Part shown: piece after piece, positions 16,920 to 25,654 of the stretch
Layout of the letters: each line of letters begins with the position of its first letter
Numbering within the stretch: position 1 is the stretch's first letter
Origin: a virus
Virus record (IMG/VR): IMGVR_UViG_3300025687_000066
Coordinates: 1-49,716 of that record
DNA: 49,716 nt
Reading direction: 5' to 3' (one strand)
Made by a program: the position numbers and the translations under genes
The notes under the pieces: model-generated
Seen by the model: only the letters and a program-made list of their open reading frames with translations
The model's database searches: none
What the model was told of the DNA's origin: nothing

Positions 16920-17349
16920 CTTAAATGCTAATACTGCCTTTTCTGCATTTGCTCTTTTATACGCAAAAGAAACAGGCAAAGAATATGAAGTTCAGACCTT
17001 CATAGGTCGAGAAATCAGTGCTTTGAAAAAAGCAATTGATACGCATGGGTACTTCAATGTGTTAGCTGCGCTGTATGACTCCCTGAAACAAAACGGAGAA
17101 AAAGCTAGGGTAATGTTTACGTTATCAGCTTTGTCCTACTATCTACCTGATTGTAAACGTCCAGATTTATACTGGAAGGTATTGACATCCACAAAGCCCT
17201 CTGATAAAGTACTTTGGCGGGAATTAGTCCGGATAGAAACCAAATGGTTCCCTAAAGCATCGGACAAAGCCCGATACAAAGAACTGGTTATGTTGTTAGA
17301 GGGGAATAAAAATGGAAAACCAAAAGCCAAAACAGATAAGCTATTCTAA
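16897..17349 (+). CDS. Unknown replication-module protein
   Basis: 150 residues, helical and basic (FSAFALLYAKETGKEYEVQ, RVMFTLSALSYYLP). Overlaps the sigma-like gene by 23 bases and the next gene by 38. It lies two genes upstream of the DnaB-like helicase, a common place for helicase-loader or replisome accessory proteins. It has no Walker motif, so it is not an AAA+ loader. Function unknown. Confidence 0.55.
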   Translation: MARKSPSNLNANTAFSAFALLYAKETGKEYEVQTFIGREISALKKAIDTHGYFNVLAALYDSLKQNGEKARVMFTLSALSYYLPDCKRPDLYWKVLTSTKPSDKVLWRELVRIETKWFPKASDKARYKELVMLLEGNKNGKPKAKTDKLF

Positions 17350-17539
17350 TTTGTCTTTAAGGCGAGCACCTGAAGGCAAATTCAAAGTATTGGGTTTTGA
17401 AATGCGTAAACTTTGGGATTATGGGGATTACGCTTCGTACAAAGATGCTAAAGCATTAGTTGACGACCATACTTCGGACTTGGTACGCTTATATGTATGT
17501 AACGATGTAGGTCGTGTTCTTTATCCGTCAGCAAAGTAG
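17312..17539 (+). CDS. Small unknown protein before helicase
   Basis: 75 residues. The ATG at 17312 follows GAGGGG. It lies inside the end of the previous gene, so translation is probably coupled. Alternating basic and aromatic residues (KVLGFEMRKLWDYGDYASYK). It ends just before the helicase start. No recognised family; a replisome accessory role is only a guess from context. Confidence 0.55.
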   Translation: MENQKPKQISYSNLSLRRAPEGKFKVLGFEMRKLWDYGDYASYKDAKALVDDHTSDLVRLYVCNDVGRVLYPSAK

Positions 17540-17546
17540 GAGTTCT

Positions 17547-18791
17547 ATGGATAGCACCAACTTTAACTTTATTGAATCCGCATTAGTTTTAGGTCTAACT
17601 GACAGTAAGAACTACAAGCGATTTAGGTATCCCCTTAGGAATTTTGCGGTACATGGGGACGCAGTAAAATTCATAAACGAATACCATGACCAATACCAAG
17701 AATTTCCTGAGACTAGTGTACTTATAGAGAAGTACCCTAAACTTCGTAAGGATGCGGGTACCGTAAGCTTTGATTACGCTCAAGATGAATTTCGTAAACA
17801 AATTCTATTCCGTGAGATAGTAAACACTTTTAGCCAGAATAAAACTACGCTTTCCGATAACCCTAAAGCGGCTCTTGCTAACATCACTAACCAGCTTCAA
17901 GATATTGAAGTGGTGTATGATGAGGATGTTTTCCATTACGATTCCGGCGACATGACTCGATTCGATGAGTGGCAGGAACGCAGTAAGAAAAGACAGATGG
18001 GTGACGGATTAATCGGTATAAAGACTCCGTTCAAAGCGATTAATTCTACAGGCATGGGTTGGCAACCCGGAGACCTTATCTCTGCTTTTGCTAGACCTAC
18101 GGTAGGAAAGACATGGCTATGCATTAAGACAGCGGCTACAGCGATCTTGGAAGGACATAGAACTCTATTAGTGTCTACTGAGATGTCTAAACGATCTATT
18201 GAAATGCGTTTAGATGTAGTTCTTGCTCAGATGATGGGATACAAACTTTCTCATAGAGCTTTGCGTACAGGTCAACCTATCGACGAGGCGCAGTATAAAG
18301 ATTTTTTGCAGAAGTCTAATACCAAACGACTTCTGATATGTGATCACATTAATGGAGAGGACAGCATTTCATTAGGCAGTATTGCTAGCCTAATCCGTAA
18401 ATACTCTCCCGACATTACGGTGATAGATGGAGTATATTTGATATCCACTTCGGATTCTAGGAAGGCTGCGTGGGAACAAAGCCACAGCTTGTTCTACGGT
18501 CTAAAGAATTACGCTCTGGCTCAAAATACTTCCATTATGGTATCAACACAAGCTACTAGGGATGCAGGGGCAAATATGTTCTCTCCTCCCCGGTCAGATC
18601 AGGTCGCATTTGGGGACGCTCTAATACGAGCTTCGGATGTAGCACTCTCAATGTGTATGGTCGAAGATTTCGACGATCAGCGAGAAGTGCAATTCCAGAA
18701 GTATCGTGATGGTGACCTCTCGGTCGATAACTGCACCTTTACGTGGAAAGTTGACTCTGGTCAAATTGAAGAGTTCGACATAGGATTATAG
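17547..18791 (+). CDS. DnaB-like replicative helicase
   Basis: 414 residues from the ATG at 17547, chosen over the upstream in-frame ATG at 17514 because TAGGAG stands just before it and the upstream start would overlap the previous gene. A short N-terminal helical domain (1-125) precedes a RecA-fold motor. It has Walker A ARPTVGKT (182-189), STEMSKRSIEMR (210-221, catalytic E212), Walker B TVIDG (291-295) and VSTQ (332-335). It is expected to form a hexamer that unwinds the fork with the primase at 19001. The Walker A begins ARPTVGKT, a common DnaB variant. Confidence 0.85.
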   Translation: MDSTNFNFIESALVLGLTDSKNYKRFRYPLRNFAVHGDAVKFINEYHDQYQEFPETSVLIEKYPKLRKDAGTVSFDYAQDEFRKQILFREIVNTFSQNKTTLSDNPKAALANITNQLQDIEVVYDEDVFHYDSGDMTRFDEWQERSKKRQMGDGLIGIKTPFKAINSTGMGWQPGDLISAFARPTVGKTWLCIKTAATAILEGHRTLLVSTEMSKRSIEMRLDVVLAQMMGYKLSHRALRTGQPIDEAQYKDFLQKSNTKRLLICDHINGEDSISLGSIASLIRKYSPDITVIDGVYLISTSDSRKAAWEQSHSLFYGLKNYALAQNTSIMVSTQATRDAGANMFSPPRSDQVAFGDALIRASDVALSMCMVEDFDDQREVQFQKYRDGDLSVDNCTFTWKVDSGQIEEFDIGL

Positions 18792-18800
18792 GAGATTAGA

Positions 18801-19004
18801 ATGAGTTTACTTACATGGCTAAGGCCTAATAAGGAAGACGTTGTGGTCAAAGAAGCTAAAAGCAAAGGACCAAGTAAGTCCGTTATGACTATCACCGTTG
18901 GAGATATCCAGCGAGGTAAGATTAAGGATGCTTACGGGTATGAGAACGAAGTTGTTCTCTTTGTTCGAGCAAATAAAGCAGATCGCAAGGCAAAAGCAAA
19001 GTGA
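18801..19004 (+). CDS. Small unknown protein between helicase and primase
   Basis: 67 residues, basic C-terminus (KADRKAKAK) and a beta-like middle (SVMTITVGDIQRGKIKDAYG). TAGGAGA precedes the ATG... the next gene's GTG overlaps its last codons by 4 bases. Its place between helicase and primase suggests a replication role, but no family is recognised. Confidence 0.55.
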   Translation: MSLLTWLRPNKEDVVVKEAKSKGPSKSVMTITVGDIQRGKIKDAYGYENEVVLFVRANKADRKAKAK

Positions 19005-19861
19005 TTGATTGGTCAGCAGTATTAGAGGCATCTGGTGTCTCTGTTCCTCTAGGTGAAGAACAATTCACTTTATTGTGTCCTTTTCATGCTGACAGTCATA
19101 ACTCATGCTCGATTAACACTCGTAAAGGTGTGTGGATTTGCTTTCGGGGGTGTGGTCAGGGGAGTTTAAAAGGATTCTTACTTAGGTATTTAGATATATC
19201 TGAGAAAGAACTAGCTAAACTTATAGGGGATAACGAAGTAACAGTAAACATTAACTTGTTTGATGACTTTGTACCCGTTTCTGACACACTCCCGGAAGTT
19301 GAATTTCCTTACAACCAAAGTTACGTACCATCGTGGATTTTCGATAGAGGCTTCACAAAACGTACACTAAAGCATTGGAATGCCGGTATAACTGCTGAGA
19401 ACGGATTGGCTATACCAATCTATGACTTACAGCAACGTATGGTAGGCTGGGCAGTTCGTAGGGAGCAGGGGTTTCCGAAGTATCTGTACCCGAACGAGTT
19501 TAAAAAATCTAAGGTATTGTTTGGTGGGCACCTCATAAAGGATTGCCCACTATTGTGTGTTGTAGAAGGTCCGTTGGATGCTATGTGGTTTACGCAACTG
19601 GGTTATCCTGCGGTGTCCATCCTAGGAATGTCTATCTCTAAAAAACAGGTAGAACTTTTACAGGAGTTACCTGTAGGTGAGATAGCACTTTGTCTAGATT
19701 CTGATGAAGCTGGACAAATTGGTATGGAAAGAGCCTTGACATCACTCGGACAATACATTAAAGTATCACATATTGAATTACCATCTGGGTATAAAGATAT
19801 TCAAGAGGTTCGTCAAAAGGATGTCGTAACCCAGATAGTAGAAGATAGAAGTTTTTGGTAG
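19001..19861 (+). CDS. DnaG-like primase
   Basis: 286 residues. CHC2-type zinc finger at the N-terminus: C26-P-F-H29, then C47-F-R-G-C51. TOPRIM core: CVVEGPLDAMW (E189, D193) and ALCLDSDEAGQ (D233, D235). It makes RNA primers for the polymerase at 20609. It is half the length of bacterial DnaG and lacks a separate helicase-binding domain, as usual in phages. GTG start overlapping the previous stop (AAAGTGA). Related to bifunctional phage primases, but the helicase here is a separate gene. Confidence 0.85.
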   Translation: MIDWSAVLEASGVSVPLGEEQFTLLCPFHADSHNSCSINTRKGVWICFRGCGQGSLKGFLLRYLDISEKELAKLIGDNEVTVNINLFDDFVPVSDTLPEVEFPYNQSYVPSWIFDRGFTKRTLKHWNAGITAENGLAIPIYDLQQRMVGWAVRREQGFPKYLYPNEFKKSKVLFGGHLIKDCPLLCVVEGPLDAMWFTQLGYPAVSILGMSISKKQVELLQELPVGEIALCLDSDEAGQIGMERALTSLGQYIKVSHIELPSGYKDIQEVRQKDVVTQIVEDRSFW

Positions 19862-19870
19862 GAGATTATT

Positions 19871-20587
19871 ATGCCCGGTATTCGTGCAATTAATGAACGT
19901 AGCACCCGTACATCTTCAGAACGGGGAACATCTTCCAATCGTAGGGAGTTGTATTTCCGAGATGGTGATCAGGCGTTTCTAATTCCAGTAGCAACTGGAG
20001 AAGACAACGACCCGTACCTAGATGAATTCTGGATGTATACTTTTCAAGACGGCGGCTCTTTTAGGAGTGTCTTGGAAGGACCTAATGGTCCGATGGGAAA
20101 AATCCCTGAGGGAACACGGGCTTCACACCGATTTGCTTTTTGGGCGTATGTAATCGAGGTGTTCCACGGTTCTAACCCAAACAACAATGATCGTTGGGAA
20201 GCAGTTACTGGTCCTTCAGGAAAGACAGTGTATAAGGAAGAAATTAATGATTTCCGAGTTATCGCTCTGTCTATGGGTCGCAGTAACGCTTTGTGGAACC
20301 AGTTGGTAGATGTTTATAACGATTGGGGTACTTTGAACAAGGGTGTCGTCCGTATTAGACGGCAAGGAGCAGGGTTGGACACAACCTACACGATAACTGC
20401 TACTCCTAAGGAAGATGAAATTTCCGAAAGTAAGTACTCAGAGGTTAATGACCTCCCTAGTATCAAGGATTACATGTTGGATGTCTACTCCGACACACCT
20501 TCCGAGCCTAATCAGGAAACAGTCCCGACATCTAGCATTTCTCTAGATGACGACGAAGATGGCTGGGACGAAAAGCTACCCTTCTAA
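19871..20587 (+). CDS. Single-stranded DNA-binding protein
   Basis: 238 residues. A beta-rich central domain (RRELYFRDGDQAFLIPVATG, GVVRIRRQGAGLDTTYTITA) is followed by an acidic tail ending DDDEDGWDEKLPF, the aspartate-rich tail with final aromatic residue by which phage and bacterial SSBs recruit partners. Located between primase and polymerase. Probably coats ssDNA at the fork and during recombination. Preceded by TAGGAGA. Confidence 0.75.
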   Translation: MPGIRAINERSTRTSSERGTSSNRRELYFRDGDQAFLIPVATGEDNDPYLDEFWMYTFQDGGSFRSVLEGPNGPMGKIPEGTRASHRFAFWAYVIEVFHGSNPNNNDRWEAVTGPSGKTVYKEEINDFRVIALSMGRSNALWNQLVDVYNDWGTLNKGVVRIRRQGAGLDTTYTITATPKEDEISESKYSEVNDLPSIKDYMLDVYSDTPSEPNQETVPTSSISLDDDEDGWDEKLPF

Positions 20588-20608
20588 GCACTGTTATAGG
20601 AGATATGG

Positions 20609-22618
20609 GTGTTAGTTCTATCAGAATCACAATTTAATTCAGCTATTGAGACGCTTTCAAAGCATGACCAATGGGTAATTGACTGTGAGACTAATGGACT
20701 AGACCCATACTCCTATAACCAGCTTTGTGGTATAGGTATTGCAGTTCCAGATAACGCTTTTTACTTTCCGTTCAGACACCAAACCCTTGGGGGTAATCTA
20801 GATTCAGCTTTTCTTCCCATACTTATGGATGAAATGAATAAGATAAAACGGATTGTTGCGTACAACTTGAAGTTTGATGTCCCCTTTTTGGAGAAAGACG
20901 GCCTCAAGGTAGATGATAAAGACCTGATAGATGTTCTAGTTATGGTTAGGCTTACTGAATCAAGCATTGTGGATTCCTTATCTCTTACAGATACCATAAC
21001 ACGCCGCTTTGGAGCGTCAGAAGCAGCTTACGATAAGGAAACTAAGCAAGTTTTAGTCAAAAACCGGTGGAATAAAGACTTTTCTTTGTGTCCTCCGGAG
21101 ATTTTAGGTCCATATTGTATTAAAGATGCTTATTGGACACTTAAGGTGTACGAAGACTCGCTAGAAAAGATCAAAAATAGTGAGCAAGAGAATGTTTTTC
21201 GCACTCAGATTGAACTAACGAAGGTTTTACTCAATATGGAGCGTAGAGGCATAGCTATTGATCAAAAATATGCTGAATCTACTACGAAAAAGCTTACAAA
21301 CCGGCTTTCGGAGGTCGAAAAGCGGATTCATAGTGTAGCTGGGAGCGTATTCAACATTGCTAGTACTCAACAGGTAGGAAACTACTTTAATTCTGTTGGG
21401 GTTCGATCACCCATGAAGACCGATAAGGGTCAAGATGCTTGGAATGAAGGCGCTCTTGTTCAAATAAACCATCCCGTAGCAGGGCTGATTCGGCAGTACA
21501 GAACGTTGCTGAAGCTGAGGTCTACATACGTTGACCCTTATCTTGAAACGCCTGTGATGCATACAACCTTTGCAAATTGGGGAACTGTTACAGGCAGACT
21601 TTCTTCGCGTGGTCCAAACCTGCAAAATATTCCCCGTAACCATTTTAAATTATATGATGTGGAATTAGATGAGGCTGGTTATTCAGAAGTACGGGACAGA
21701 GTGGGAGCCACTATTGCTTCTAAGGGTGGGTCATCTGCGGATAGTGAGAAACTTAGCAATGAGGTACTTGAAGCGTGGGGATTTGTTGGTGATGAATCCT
21801 ATAGTGAAGAAGACGAAGGGCAGATAGCGGTACGCCGTTTGTTTGTACCTCGAAAAAACTACTCTTTAGTCTCCTATGATTATTCTCAGATGGAAGTCCG
21901 TATGTTTATGTACTACATAGACAACCCACAGATGTTAGAGTTGATGAAACAAGGGGATGTAGACTTCCACGGCGAAGCGGCTAAGATAGCATTTAAGGTA
22001 GACAAAGACCACCCTGAGTATAAGTTCTACCGCCAGCTTGCTAAAACTATTACGTTTGGGGTTATTTACGGAATCGGTAAGCAGAAACTAGCGCAACAAC
22101 TAAATACCACCCCCACTGAGGCAGCTAGGTATAAGAAAGAATATTTCGAGAACATAGCAGGGTCGAAAACGTTTTTCGATACAGTGGTACGAATGATAGA
22201 GCGTCGTGGATGGGTACGTAATAAGTATGGACGTATCTACAAAGTCCCCCACGATAAAGGCTACAAGGCGGTTAACTATTTGATTCAGGGGACTAGTGCG
22301 GATTTGTTGACCGAACGAATGATTGAGGTTGACAAATACTTAGCTGATAAACAGAGTACCATTTTATTACAGGTGCACGATGAAATTATCTGTGAAGTCC
22401 ATGATGATGAAGCTATGGATGTTATTCCTAACGTTCGTCGTTTGCTACTGGAGAACACTTTGAATCTCCCGTTACAGGTAGACATGGAAGTATGTGACCC
22501 TTCATGGGCAACTAAGGAAGATATAGATTTAATCGAAGGAATCCCAGTTCGAGGCAAGTTTGAAATACCAGCAGTAGAACCGGAACTAACTACTGTAGAC
22601 TTGTTAGATTGGGATTAA
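20609..22618 (+). CDS. Family A DNA polymerase with 3'-5' exonuclease
   Basis: 669 residues. The exonuclease domain has D25-C-E27, NLKFD (D90) and YCIKDAYW (D173). The polymerase domain has TVTGRLSSRGPNLQNIP (327-342), motif A VSYDYSQMEVR (D424), motif B RQLAKTITFGVIYG (K479, F483, Y487) and motif C QVHDE (588-592). The position equivalent to E. coli residue 762 is Phe (F483), the state usually found in virulent phages. About 60 residues (343-407, acidic) are inserted between IPRN and RRLFVPR, where relatives have only a few. GTG start, with AGGAG 6 bases upstream. Confidence 0.92.
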   Translation: MLVLSESQFNSAIETLSKHDQWVIDCETNGLDPYSYNQLCGIGIAVPDNAFYFPFRHQTLGGNLDSAFLPILMDEMNKIKRIVAYNLKFDVPFLEKDGLKVDDKDLIDVLVMVRLTESSIVDSLSLTDTITRRFGASEAAYDKETKQVLVKNRWNKDFSLCPPEILGPYCIKDAYWTLKVYEDSLEKIKNSEQENVFRTQIELTKVLLNMERRGIAIDQKYAESTTKKLTNRLSEVEKRIHSVAGSVFNIASTQQVGNYFNSVGVRSPMKTDKGQDAWNEGALVQINHPVAGLIRQYRTLLKLRSTYVDPYLETPVMHTTFANWGTVTGRLSSRGPNLQNIPRNHFKLYDVELDEAGYSEVRDRVGATIASKGGSSADSEKLSNEVLEAWGFVGDESYSEEDEGQIAVRRLFVPRKNYSLVSYDYSQMEVRMFMYYIDNPQMLELMKQGDVDFHGEAAKIAFKVDKDHPEYKFYRQLAKTITFGVIYGIGKQKLAQQLNTTPTEAARYKKEYFENIAGSKTFFDTVVRMIERRGWVRNKYGRIYKVPHDKGYKAVNYLIQGTSADLLTERMIEVDKYLADKQSTILLQVHDEIICEVHDDEAMDVIPNVRRLLLENTLNLPLQVDMEVCDPSWATKEDIDLIEGIPVRGKFEIPAVEPELTTVDLLDWD

Positions 22619-22631
22619 GAGATAGGAGTTT

Positions 22632-22856
22632 ATGATGGCAAAGGTTTCGCAAGAAATATCCTTTACAGTGAATTTAGGTAACTATAATTCCGCAAAGACT
22701 ACAATAGGTATTTATGACATTGAGCTAGACCATGATGTTGATGAGCAACTTGAAGAAGCTCGTAAAGCGCTAGGTAAAGCTTTCGTCAAGGTATACAAAA
22801 TGGCAGATGCGGAAGTCGAAAAGATTCTTCAGGAAGCAGGTGGGGATAATGGCTAA
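22632..22856 (+). CDS. Small unknown replication-region protein
   Basis: 74 residues starting at tandem ATGATG after TAGGAG. Beta start (VSQEISFTVNLGNYNSAKTT) followed by a helical acidic part (VDEQLEEARKALGKAFVKVYK). Similar small proteins are common beside phage recombination genes. Its 3' end overlaps the next ATG by 8 bases. Function unknown. Confidence 0.6.
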   Translation: MMAKVSQEISFTVNLGNYNSAKTTIGIYDIELDHDVDEQLEEARKALGKAFVKVYKMADAEVEKILQEAGGDNG

Positions 22857-23112
22857 AGAAGCAACTAGAATGACAGTTTTACAGGCAGTTCTAGCAGAAC
22901 GAGAACGCCAAGATAAAAAATGGGGCGATCAAACATTTAATAGTGATGAGCACTGGACAGTAATACTAACTGAAGAAGTAGGTGAAGTTGCTCGTGAAGT
23001 TTATGAAAAACGATCAGCAGGTATGTTTGAGGAAGTTATTCAGTGTGCCGCTGTTTGTTTTGCTTGGGCAGAGGCTTATCTAAATCGGGGGAATGTAGAT
23101 GCCAGCGAATGA
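22849..23112 (+). CDS. MazG-like nucleotide pyrophosphohydrolase
   Basis: 87 residues from the ATG at 22849, chosen because it overlaps the previous stop in coupled fashion. All-alpha profile with LTEEVGEVAREV, the ExxE metal-binding helix pattern of MazG/dUTPase-2-type phosphohydrolases, preceded by RERQDKKWGDQ. Such proteins hydrolyse dNTPs or alarmone-like nucleotides and in phages may tune host nucleotide pools. Single domain, at the small end for the family. Confidence 0.6.
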   Translation: MAKEATRMTVLQAVLAERERQDKKWGDQTFNSDEHWTVILTEEVGEVAREVYEKRSAGMFEEVIQCAAVCFAWAEAYLNRGNVDASE

Positions 23113-24058
23113 TTTGTTTAATACATTATTAGAGGATAAGAATCTTGGTTTTGTAGTAGGTAATTCAGAAGAATTCCTATACGAGAAGATTCCTTTTAAC
23201 ATACCGGCTCTTGATCGGATTACGAATGGGGGGATTCCCAAGAAGAAGTTCTCACTATTCTTTGGTGGGTGGTCTTCAGGTAAGTCTTATCTAGCTAGTC
23301 AATTATGCAAGACTGTTCAAAGTCAAGATGGTGTTGCTCTTTGGGTTGACACAGAGATGTCTTGGGATTCCGTTTGGATGGAGAAGTGTGGCTTAGACAC
23401 AGAGAGTATTCTTGTAAAGCAAGCTTCTAACGCAGAAGATGCATATCGGGCGATGGAGGCGGGTCTAAAGAATGGTGCTGATCTCGTTATTCTAGATTCA
23501 GTAGCAGGACTAATTCCGGAAGACATTACTGAGAACAAAGATTCTTTTGGTTATAGCCCGATTGCATGGCAAGCTAGGTCTTGGAACCAAGCTTTGATTA
23601 GGTTGCTACCGCTTCTTAGTCATGGTTCTGCCTTAGTTGTTATAAACCAAGTACGGGGGTCTATGGGACCTGTATCAGCCATAGAGACTATGCCGGGAGG
23701 TAAAGGACAACAATTCTTTGCTCATGCTGTCATGGAGACTCGTAGAGGCTCTTATATCAAAGAGAAGGACGAGCGTGTCGGGTTTATGATAAAGGCTGGT
23801 CTTCTAAAGGATAAGTTTGGTGGAGAACGGTGGGAACAAGTTGAGGTTCCATTCCGCATTGAAGGTGGTATTGATACAAATGAAACCTATCTGAGAGAGG
23901 CTTTGGAGAAAGGCATTATCACCAAACGTGGAGCATGGTACTACTGCGACAAGTTTCCAGATCAGAGAATACAGGGTTTCGACAACCTTAGAGCATTTGC
24001 TGACCAATTCCCTGAAGAGATGAAGAAGATTGTAGATGCCGTTCAGATATTGGACTGA
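23099..24058 (+). CDS. RecA-like recombinase
   Basis: 319 residues. Walker A GGWSSGKS (56-63), catalytic E86 in DTE, Walker B DLVILDS (128-134), and VVINQVRGSMG (180-190), the segment leading into DNA-binding loop L2. C-terminal part shorter than bacterial RecA. Probably a UvsX/RecA-type strand-exchange protein working with the nearby nucleases and resolvase in recombination-dependent replication and repair. Overlaps the MazG-like gene by 14 bases and the following nuclease gene by 23. Confidence 0.85.
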   Translation: MPANDLFNTLLEDKNLGFVVGNSEEFLYEKIPFNIPALDRITNGGIPKKKFSLFFGGWSSGKSYLASQLCKTVQSQDGVALWVDTEMSWDSVWMEKCGLDTESILVKQASNAEDAYRAMEAGLKNGADLVILDSVAGLIPEDITENKDSFGYSPIAWQARSWNQALIRLLPLLSHGSALVVINQVRGSMGPVSAIETMPGGKGQQFFAHAVMETRRGSYIKEKDERVGFMIKAGLLKDKFGGERWEQVEVPFRIEGGIDTNETYLREALEKGIITKRGAWYYCDKFPDQRIQGFDNLRAFADQFPEEMKKIVDAVQILD

Positions 24059-24338
24059 CCAAGAAAAACTAATACAAAGGTGTTTGGAGGAAACGGGGCT
24101 TCGGTATATGTATCAAGCAGAGTTCCCTCCATACACAGTAGACTTCTACTTACCTGAGTTAGAAGCTGTTATTGAAGCTGATGGTGTTTTTGGGCATTTA
24201 CAAAAGAGAGACCAAAAACGAGATGCTGCTTTGAAACAACAAGGCATTTGTGATATAATGCACTTTAAAGAAAACACGTTAGAAACGATAAGGACTAGAC
24301 TGTGGCAGGAATTAGACAGATTCGACCCGGAAACGTAA
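24036..24338 (+). CDS. Vsr/DUF559-like endonuclease
   Basis: 100 residues. YTVDFYLPELEAVIEADG (residues ~33-50) is the PD-(D/E)xK core of the Vsr/DUF559 type: D36 and E47/D49, followed by H54 and the FGHLQKRDQKRDAAL phrase with R and D. The second beta strand IMHFKENT closes the fold. Probably nicks or cuts DNA in recombination or repair. Overlaps the RecA-like gene and the next nuclease gene. Confidence 0.65.
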   Translation: MPFRYWTDQEKLIQRCLEETGLRYMYQAEFPPYTVDFYLPELEAVIEADGVFGHLQKRDQKRDAALKQQGICDIMHFKENTLETIRTRLWQELDRFDPET

Positions 24339-24985
24339 CTAAAACATCTACTAAGGATAATTGGCTACCGCTTGAGATAGAAGCAACTATCGTAGACCCC
24401 GGTCGTGCTCCGTCGCAAGGAGTGTTTTACCCATCTTCCTTAGGTAACCCGTGTGATAGGTATCTATACTATGCTTACAAAGGTATGTTGCCCGCACTAG
24501 ATGTTAATCCTAAGTTACAGAGAATTTTCGATCACGGAAATACTTTTGAAGATCGGATGGAAAAGTATTTAGTGAAAGCTGATCTTTTCAAAGATCGGGA
24601 GGTACCCGCAAAGTATCAAGACCCTCCTATTTCTGGACGTATGGACTTCCTTATCACATCTCAGACGAATCGTACTGCTATTCTAGAATTGAAAACTATT
24701 AAGAGTAGTCTATTTTCAAAACTATCCGCACCGAAACCGGAACATATGGTACAGATTCAGTTGTATTTGCATACGACTGAGTATGAAATTGGTTATGTTT
24801 TGTATGAAAACAAAGATAATCAAGAGTGGAAATGCTTTAAGATTATTCCGGATGATAAAATGTGGTCAGATATAGTTGATAGATGCCACCGGATAATGAA
24901 CATGAAAGCTATACCGGAAAAGTGTACTGGGGAATGGTATTGTGACTGTAAAAAAGTTACACCACAGGGGAAATTTGACTTATGA
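24302..24985 (+). CDS. Cas4/RecB-like PD-(D/E)xK exonuclease
   Basis: 227 residues. YPSSLGNPCDRYLYY (43-57), H78, SGRMDFLI (D115), AILELKTIK (E129, K131) and MVQIQLYLH (Q151, Q153) are the RecB-nuclease motifs in order. Four cysteines at 51, 208, 214 and 216 are placed like the iron-sulphur ligands of Cas4/AddB nucleases. Not linked to any CRISPR array in the window; in phages this type processes DNA ends for RecA-like recombinases. GTG start at 24302, after AAGGAC, overlapping the previous gene by 37 bases. Confidence 0.8.
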   Translation: MAGIRQIRPGNVTKTSTKDNWLPLEIEATIVDPGRAPSQGVFYPSSLGNPCDRYLYYAYKGMLPALDVNPKLQRIFDHGNTFEDRMEKYLVKADLFKDREVPAKYQDPPISGRMDFLITSQTNRTAILELKTIKSSLFSKLSAPKPEHMVQIQLYLHTTEYEIGYVLYENKDNQEWKCFKIIPDDKMWSDIVDRCHRIMNMKAIPEKCTGEWYCDCKKVTPQGKFDL

Positions 24986-25500
24986 GAAAAAGATGGTCTT
25001 ATGTAGATGCTGTACAACAAGCGAATGATTATGTCGCTAACCTTAGCATCCCTAAAATTGTTTTAGATACTAACCGACCGGAAACGGAATTAGACTTTTC
25101 TAAGGTAATGACAGCCTCAGCGAAAGAGTTGTCTGATTATCTAGTTGTTTACGGGGGCTTGAAAGGATTACTAGAACAACATGTAGCTGATTTAGAGGCT
25201 CGTAAAGGGGCTATGGAAGCTCAGTTTGAAGAAGCTTATAATATAGCTATGTTTAAAGTGGCAGATAAATACAGAATTGAAAATCAACGAAAACCTAGTA
25301 AAGAAAACTTGCGGGGTGAAGTGTTGATGACTAATCCAGCGTTGATGGATTTGCTAAGAGAGTGCATAAACATGAAAACTGTTTATCAGAAGACTCTTGG
25401 GGAACTTCGATTGTATACGTCTGCCTACGCAACTGTTTCGAGAGTGGTCGCTCTTAGAACCAAATCATATGAGGAGTCTATTTATGGACGAGATGCTTGA
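24982..25500 (+). CDS. Helical recombination-region protein
   Basis: 172 residues, mostly alpha with coiled-coil tendency (LLEQHVADLEARKGAMEAQF, ECINMKTVYQKTLGELRLY). The start overlaps the Cas4-like stop by 4 bases (ATGA). Encoded in the RecA / nuclease / resolvase block. No motif or family recognised; it could be a structural partner of the exonuclease. Confidence 0.6.
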   Translation: MRKRWSYVDAVQQANDYVANLSIPKIVLDTNRPETELDFSKVMTASAKELSDYLVVYGGLKGLLEQHVADLEARKGAMEAQFEEAYNIAMFKVADKYRIENQRKPSKENLRGEVLMTNPALMDLLRECINMKTVYQKTLGELRLYTSAYATVSRVVALRTKSYEESIYGRDA

Positions 25501-25654
25501 TATCCTATCTTCTGTAGAGCTGTGTTGTTTATCAATGCGTTTTGATATACACCAAAAAGATCAACATACTATGTTACAGAAGATAAATTTTATAGCTGAA
25601 ACAGTGTTATACTTGAATGAATTAGTTGAAAATCATAATTTTGATTTAGAATGA
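25484..25654 (+). CDS. Small helical protein
   Basis: 56 residues from the ATG at 25484, chosen because GAGGAG lies 6 bases upstream; an in-frame ATG at 25397 would overlap the previous gene by over 100 bases. Helical (MDEMLDILSSVELCCLSMRF). Ends in an ATGA overlap with the resolvase gene. No family recognised. Confidence 0.5.
   Translation: MDEMLDILSSVELCCLSMRFDIHQKDQHTMLQKINFIAETVLYLNELVENHNFDLE

Noticed and set aside
24254-24259. TATAAT with TGA just before it, inside the Vsr-like gene and 43 bases before the Cas4-like GTG.
   Set aside because: It lies in coding sequence with no -35 box and no AG before it; likely chance, though an internal promoter cannot be excluded.
24302-24985. Cas4-like gene as evidence of a phage CRISPR system.
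   Set aside because: No repeat-spacer array or other cas gene is present, and its neighbours are recombination genes.
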